Source: Bacillota bacterium
Lineage (GTDB): Bacteria; Bacillota; Dethiobacteria; DTU022
Assembly (NCBI GenBank): GCA_018400435.1
Contig: JAGYMW010000005.1
Coordinates: forward strand, 1-45,205
Reading direction: 5' to 3'
Length of the DNA: 45,205 nucleotides
In this document: positions 40,826-45,205 of the stretch, piece by piece
Layout: each line of letters opens with the position of its first letter
How positions within the stretch are numbered: the stretch's first letter is position 1
Notes under the pieces: generated by a model
Told to the model about the DNA's origin: nothing
What the model saw: only the letters and a program-made list of their open reading frames with translations
The model's database searches: none
Position numbers and translations under genes: made by a program

Positions 40826-42628
40826 ATGACTAAAATAAATGATGATCTTTTTGATTCAATTTTGAGCCGTGTCCGTAAGCCTGGTCAGTACACGGGCGGG
40901 GAACTCAATGCGGTAGATAAGGATTTTGACACGGTGTCAGCGCGTATGGTTCTTGCTTTTCCCGATCTTTATGAAGTGGGTATGTCCAACCAGGGATTGA
41001 AAATTCTCTACGAAAGTGTCAACAGTCGGTCGAATATGCTTATGGAGCGAGTTTTTGCTCTGGACGTAGATATGGAAGGCCAACTTCGCCGCCACGGATT
41101 GCCTCTTTTTACCCTGGAAAGCAGGAGAGCAGTGCGCGATTTTGATGTGATCGGTTTTTCCTTGCAGTACGAATTGAGCTATACAAATGTGTTGAACATG
41201 CTTGATCTGGCCGGGCTCTCGCTTTACAGCAGTGAGCGGGCGGACGAAGACCCTCTAGTTATCGGCGGCGGACCGTGCGCTTACAATCCGGAGCCCCTGG
41301 CACCGTTTTTTGATCTTTTCGTGATTGGAGAAGCAGAAGAAAGCCTTCCCCGGCTCCTCGAAGAACTGGTTATTTCAAAAGAAAAGAGCCTGTCTCGCCA
41401 GGAAATACTGGTTACCCTGTCAGCCGGTAAGGGGATTTATGTTCCTTCGCTTTACCGGCCTCTCTATCAAGAAGGGAAGCTTTGCGGCGTGGAGGTTCTT
41501 GACAGGCGGGCGCCCCAGTCAATAAACAAGCTGACCATTCCTGATCTTGACCTGGCACCGTACCCCATAGCACCGGTGATTCCTTACATACAGGTAGTTC
41601 ATGACCGGGCAGTGGTGGAACTTTTCCGTGGTTGTGCGCGGGGTTGCCGGTTTTGTCAGGCCGGTTTTATATTTCGTCCGGTCCGTCGGCGCAGCAGGGC
41701 CAAGATTGTTGAGCTTGCCGAAAAGCTAATTGACTCTACCGGTTATGATGAACTTTCTCTTTCGTCGCTTAGCAGTGCCGATTACCCCCACATTGAGAAA
41801 CTTATTGAAGAACTGGACGAGGCATTGCAGGGGAGACAGGTCAGGACCAGCCTTCCTTCACTGCGACTCGATTCCTACTCTGTCCGTCTGGCCGATCGCC
41901 TGCATCGGGGCCGCAGAAGCAGCCTTACTTTTGCTCCGGAGGCAGCGACCGAGCGCCTGAGGAAGGTGATCAAGAAAAATATTACCGAAGAAGATATTTT
42001 TTCTGCTCTCGACGATGCCATCAGGGCTGGCTGGCAGGGCTTTAAATTATATTTTATGATCGGACTGCCGACGGAAACAGACGAAGACGTAGAAGCGATT
42101 GTTGATCTCTGTCGCAGAATCAGGCGGCGATTCAGCGGCCGGATCGGGAAAAAGATTAGCCTATCGGTCAGCGTAGCTACTTTTGTTCCCAAAGCACATA
42201 CTCCTTTTCAATGGGAGCCTCAGCTGCGGCTGGAAAAAACTTTAGCCAGGCAGAAGTTGTTGCGTGACGGTTTTAAAACTCTTCCCGGAATCAATTTTAA
42301 ATGGCACGAGGCCGAAGCCAGTTTCCTTGAAGCACTTTTTGCCCGGGGAGATCGAATGGTGGCCTCCCTGCTGGAAAAGGCCTGGACCCTGGGCTGCCGT
42401 TTTGACGGTTGGTCTGAACATTTTTCCTTTGCCCTCTGGCAGCAAGCTTTCAGAGAAAGCGGACTGCGGCCGGAGGAATACGTTTACCGGCGGTTTGGTT
42501 ATGGTGATTGCCTGCCATGGGGCCACCTGCACTGTGGAAAAGAGAGCGAATTTATGGTGCGCGATCACAGGGAAGCTTTTGACAAACAATATTTACAGGG
42601 AGAAGAAGATGAACAAAATTTGGTTTAG
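40826..42628 (+). CDS. Radical SAM protein of the TIGR03960 type
   Basis: This 600-residue protein has an N-terminal B12-binding-like domain (VGMSNQGLKILYESVN, FDVIGFSLQYELSYTNVLNM, VIGGGPCAYNPEPLAPF). A radical SAM core follows with Cys270, Cys274 and Cys277 in CARGCRFCQAG. The family is widespread in Firmicutes and its reaction is unknown. It is nearly always next to a DUF2344 protein, as here. The start is ATG 40826, preceded by TACGGAGA. Its last 20 bases overlap the partner gene, so the two are likely made together. Confidence 0.9.
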   Translation: MTKINDDLFDSILSRVRKPGQYTGGELNAVDKDFDTVSARMVLAFPDLYEVGMSNQGLKILYESVNSRSNMLMERVFALDVDMEGQLRRHGLPLFTLESRRAVRDFDVIGFSLQYELSYTNVLNMLDLAGLSLYSSERADEDPLVIGGGPCAYNPEPLAPFFDLFVIGEAEESLPRLLEELVISKEKSLSRQEILVTLSAGKGIYVPSLYRPLYQEGKLCGVEVLDRRAPQSINKLTIPDLDLAPYPIAPVIPYIQVVHDRAVVELFRGCARGCRFCQAGFIFRPVRRRSRAKIVELAEKLIDSTGYDELSLSSLSSADYPHIEKLIEELDEALQGRQVRTSLPSLRLDSYSVRLADRLHRGRRSSLTFAPEAATERLRKVIKKNITEEDIFSALDDAIRAGWQGFKLYFMIGLPTETDEDVEAIVDLCRRIRRRFSGRIGKKISLSVSVATFVPKAHTPFQWEPQLRLEKTLARQKLLRDGFKTLPGINFKWHEAEASFLEALFARGDRMVASLLEKAWTLGCRFDGWSEHFSFALWQQAFRESGLRPEEYVYRRFGYGDCLPWGHLHCGKESEFMVRDHREAFDKQYLQGEEDEQNLV

Positions 42629-43334
42629 TTTTGCCCGGCATGACAGACTGCGTTATATTTCGCACCTGGACATGCTGCGCCTGTTTATCCGGGCTATGCG
42701 CAGGGAAAGATTCCCTGTTGCCTACAGCCAGGGTTTTAATCCCCATCCTCGTTTTAGCCTGGCCCTGCCTTTGCCGCTGGGTGTCACTGCCGATGAGGAG
42801 CTGGGGGAAATATCCTTTTCCGAAGTGGTTGATGCAGAGCAATTCGCCGGACGGCTGGCAGCGCAGATGCCGGTGGGGTTGGAGATCACCGGAGCGACTT
42901 GCGTTGATGAAAACCGGCTGCCTCTCCCTTCACTGGTTGAAGCAGCTTCATACCGGGCAGGGATAATTAATGAAGGGCCTGAGAATATTAGCAGTTTACA
43001 TTTAGAGCAGGTCCTGAATGAACTGTTGTCCAAAGATGAAATTAAGATTTTAAAACGTGGAAAGAAAAAAAAAGAAAAAGAAATTAACATTCGTTCGCAT
43101 ATAATGGCTCTCTCAGCCGCCGATAAAACTGATTATCCAACTGTTGCCATGCTTTTAAGAGCAGGTGGTGGGGGAGGAGTCTCCCCCCTGATTGTCCTTG
43201 AAAAAATTATTACAGGAACGGGAATTAACGAACCGAAAAATATTCGCTGGGATTTGCACAGGGAGAGACTTTATACCAGTGCTGACGAAAAACTTGAGAC
43301 CCTGTCTGAAGGGATGTGCAAAATAAATGGATAA
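42609..43334 (+). CDS. Radical-SAM-linked DUF2344 protein (TIGR03936 type)
   Basis: This is a 241-residue protein. The opening KIWFSFARHDRLRYISHLDM and SQGFNPHPRFSLALPLPLGV are family signatures. The true start is ATG 42609 after GGAGAAGA, inside the preceding gene; the open frame runs further upstream only because it shadows the radical SAM gene. In some genomes this domain is fused to the radical SAM protein. A basic linker rich in lysine sits near residues 150-165. Function is unknown. It overlaps the RNase gene by 8 bases. Confidence 0.9.
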   Translation: MNKIWFSFARHDRLRYISHLDMLRLFIRAMRRERFPVAYSQGFNPHPRFSLALPLPLGVTADEELGEISFSEVVDAEQFAGRLAAQMPVGLEITGATCVDENRLPLPSLVEAASYRAGIINEGPENISSLHLEQVLNELLSKDEIKILKRGKKKKEKEINIRSHIMALSAADKTDYPTVAMLLRAGGGGGVSPLIVLEKIITGTGINEPKNIRWDLHRERLYTSADEKLETLSEGMCKING

Positions 43335-45018
43335 AAAATTAATTGTTAATTGCGATAACAGGGCTACAAGGGTTGCTTTGCTGGAGAAGGGTAAACTGGT
43401 GGAACTGGATATAGAACGTCCGCTTCAGCACCGGGTGGTCGGTAATCTTTATAAGGGGACCGTGGCAAATGTTTTGCCGGGCATGCAGGCTGCTTTTGTC
43501 GATATAGGTTTGGAGAAAAATGCTTTTTTATATGTAGATGATGTATTTAGCGATTGGGACGACGAAAAACCTGCTCCAGCCCGCGGATCTATTGATAAAT
43601 TGCTGAAAGTAGGCGAATCATTGATGATCCAGGTGATCAAAGAACCATCTGGTAGCAAGGGAGCCCGTGTTACAGGCCAGATTACTATCCCGGGGCGCTA
43701 CCTTGTTCTGGTTCCGGGAGCTGATTATATTGGTGTTTCCCGTCGGATTGAAAGCCAGGCTGAAAGAGAAAGGCTGCGACGGGAAGTGGAAAAATTGAAA
43801 TCGGAAAACCTGGGATTGATCGTCCGCACTGTGGCGGAAGGAGTTGACCCTGAAGTGATGGCTCAGGATCTGCAGTTCCTGGTCCAGCTGTGGAACCGAA
43901 TTATGACCCGTTTTCAACAGAAAACAGCCCCGGCTATCCTTTACCAGGATCTTTCCCTGACCTGCCGGATAGCCCGCGATCTTTTTGTCGAGGAATTTAA
44001 CAGTTTTTTGATCGACAATGAGCATGAATATGAGAAAGTCAGGGAGATAGTTGACTATATTTCTCCCCACCTGAAAAAAAAGGTTAAATTATATCGTGAA
44101 GAGGAGCCCATCTTCGAACGCTACGGTGTGGAAAAAGAGTTGGAAAGAGCCCTGGCGCGCCAGGTCTGGCTGAAGAGCGGCGGGTACCTGGTTTTCGATG
44201 AAACGGAAGCGCTGACTGTCATTGATGTTAATACGGGGCGTTACATTGGACGCCGCAACCTTGCAGACACCATCTTGAAAACCAATTTGGAAGCTGCCGA
44301 GGAAATTGCCAGGCAGGTACGTCTGCGCGACATCGGCGGGATCATTATCGTCGATTTTATCGACATGAGTATTGAAAATCACCGGCGTAAAGTAATTGAC
44401 CGGCTTAATGAATCGATAAAATATGATCGTACCAAGACTTATGTGCTTGGATTGACCAATCTTGGCCTGGTTGAAATGACCAGAAAAAAAGTACGCCAGG
44501 ATCTTTCGGAATATTTGCAGCAACCCTGCCCCTACTGTGGAGGATCGGGGAGAGTCCTTACTCCACTGGTTGTCAGCACGCATATTGAAAGCGAACTAAA
44601 ACGCCAACTGCAGAATGAAAAGAGTAAAGCCGTCCTTGTGGAAATGCACCATGAAGTAGCTTCCATCATTATTGGCAGCGGCGGCGGTAATTTGAAGAAA
44701 TTGGAAGATGAGCTGAAGCGTCATATATTTATACGCGGTACGGAAGATATTCACATTGAACAATTTCGCATTGTAGCCAGGGGCAGTCACAAAGAAATCC
44801 AGAACCTGGCCCTGCCGGTCAAGATTGGAGAAGACCTGGAGGTAACCATTGAAGAGCCCCACACTGCGAATCCCCAGCATGGTATCGCCCGCATGCAGGG
44901 TTTTGTAATCAATGTAGAAGGAGCGGGTGAGAAGGTGGGCGAAACAATAAGGGTGGAAATAAAAGATGTTAACCGCACCTTTGCCCGGGCGGTACTGAAA
45001 AAAAAGAAAAAACATTAG
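43327..45018 (+). CDS. rng: Ribonuclease E/G family endoribonuclease
   Basis: RNase E/G cuts single-stranded, AU-rich RNA and processes rRNA. The 563-residue protein has an N-terminal S1 domain (about residues 35-120, GNLYKGTVANVLPGMQAAFV) and the catalytic Asp300 (VIDVNTGRYIG) and Asp343 (IVDFIDM). The zinc-link CPYCGGSGRV follows, with Cys401 and Cys404. These positions match E. coli RNase E (303, 346, 404, 407) within three residues. It lacks the long C-terminal scaffold but carries an extra domain with RNA-binding look (ASIIIGSGGGNLKKLEDEL) and a TRAM/S1-like end, as in Firmicute forms. Neighbours fit the usual order before rplU. Confidence 0.93.
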   Translation: MDKKLIVNCDNRATRVALLEKGKLVELDIERPLQHRVVGNLYKGTVANVLPGMQAAFVDIGLEKNAFLYVDDVFSDWDDEKPAPARGSIDKLLKVGESLMIQVIKEPSGSKGARVTGQITIPGRYLVLVPGADYIGVSRRIESQAERERLRREVEKLKSENLGLIVRTVAEGVDPEVMAQDLQFLVQLWNRIMTRFQQKTAPAILYQDLSLTCRIARDLFVEEFNSFLIDNEHEYEKVREIVDYISPHLKKKVKLYREEEPIFERYGVEKELERALARQVWLKSGGYLVFDETEALTVIDVNTGRYIGRRNLADTILKTNLEAAEEIARQVRLRDIGGIIIVDFIDMSIENHRRKVIDRLNESIKYDRTKTYVLGLTNLGLVEMTRKKVRQDLSEYLQQPCPYCGGSGRVLTPLVVSTHIESELKRQLQNEKSKAVLVEMHHEVASIIIGSGGGNLKKLEDELKRHIFIRGTEDIHIEQFRIVARGSHKEIQNLALPVKIGEDLEVTIEEPHTANPQHGIARMQGFVINVEGAGEKVGETIRVEIKDVNRTFARAVLKKKKKH

Positions 45019-45135
45019 GACATAAAATGTTTGATTTTATAGTGAATCCTGAATTGAACTATCAAAAAATACGATATATTGATACACTTTATTGTATAAT
45101 AAACACATCAGGAAAAATTATTTAAATTTGTGCTC

Positions 45136-45201
45136 GTATCCTGATTTTATGGATACAAAACATGACTGATATTATATAGCCAATGCAGGTATCCAATCAG
45201 G
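45136..45201 (+). promoter_or_regulatory. Candidate structured leader RNA, probably upstream of rplU
   Basis: GTATCC (45136-45141) can pair with GGATAC (45151-45156). Alternatively CCTGAT (45140-45145) can pair with ATCAGG (45196-45201), so the two pairings exclude each other. A TATAAT lies at 45095-45100 without a good -35. No reading frame is supported in 45019-45205. In Firmicutes rng is often followed by rplU, whose leader is autoregulated. The gene itself is outside the window. Confidence 0.4.
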
Positions 45202-45205
45202 AAGG

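Overview
The window looks like chromosomal DNA of a strictly anaerobic member of the Bacillota (Firmicutes), probably a Clostridia-like or syntrophic lineage. This is inference, for four reasons. The housekeeping order tig-clpP-clpX-lon-engB ... valS-folC ... maf-radC ... rng echoes the Firmicute backbone. Gram-positive style GGAGG ribosome binding sites and GTG/TTG starts are common. Regulators of Bacillus type are present (FadR, GlnK/GlnL). Energy metabolism runs on ferredoxin (Kor, Rnf) with no respiratory oxidase in view. No rRNA, tRNA, CRISPR array, prophage or intact insertion sequence was seen.

Layout. 1-3808 (minus strand): a fatty-acid beta-oxidation block, fadR-fadN-fadA, with a near-perfect FadR operator on its own promoter; fadA runs off the window. 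3966-11476 (plus): protein quality control (tig, clpP, clpX, lon), the ribosome-assembly GTPase engB, and an orphan HgdC-type ATPase activator. 11475-12206 (minus): bioY with its own promoter and terminator. 12207-13645: a decayed stretch with two pseudogene remnants, the front of a CBS-PAS sigma-54 activator and the tail of a tungsten aldehyde:ferredoxin oxidoreductase, apparently joined by a deletion. 13670-20084: glutamate dehydrogenase, a four-subunit 2-oxoacid:ferredoxin oxidoreductase (korDABC) and a GlnK/GlnL-like two-component pair. 20319-24359: valS-folC. 24518-39427: rnfCDGEAB, then an Mrp/Mbh-type antiporter module of ten genes, then apbE and a small membrane protein. 39424-45018: maf, radC, a radical SAM protein with its DUF2344 partner, and an RNase E/G. 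The last 187 bases look like an untranslated leader, probably of rplU.

How the parts fit (inference). Glutamate dehydrogenase would make 2-oxoglutarate and NADH. Kor would oxidise 2-oxoglutarate (or another 2-oxoacid) to the acyl-CoA and reduced ferredoxin. Rnf would couple ferredoxin and NAD to ion transport, and the co-oriented Mrp module could exchange Na+ for H+. ApbE, at the end of the block, would attach FMN to RnfD and RnfG. The fad genes and Rnf suit a cell that must balance electrons from fatty-acid or amino-acid oxidation.

The least ordinary points are the Rnf-Mrp-ApbE block, an RnfG with two FMN-attachment motifs, a third antiporter subunit carrying a 25-residue repeat arm before a final membrane helix, and the fused pseudogene scar. 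Everything was read by eye from sequence and translation; no database search was run.
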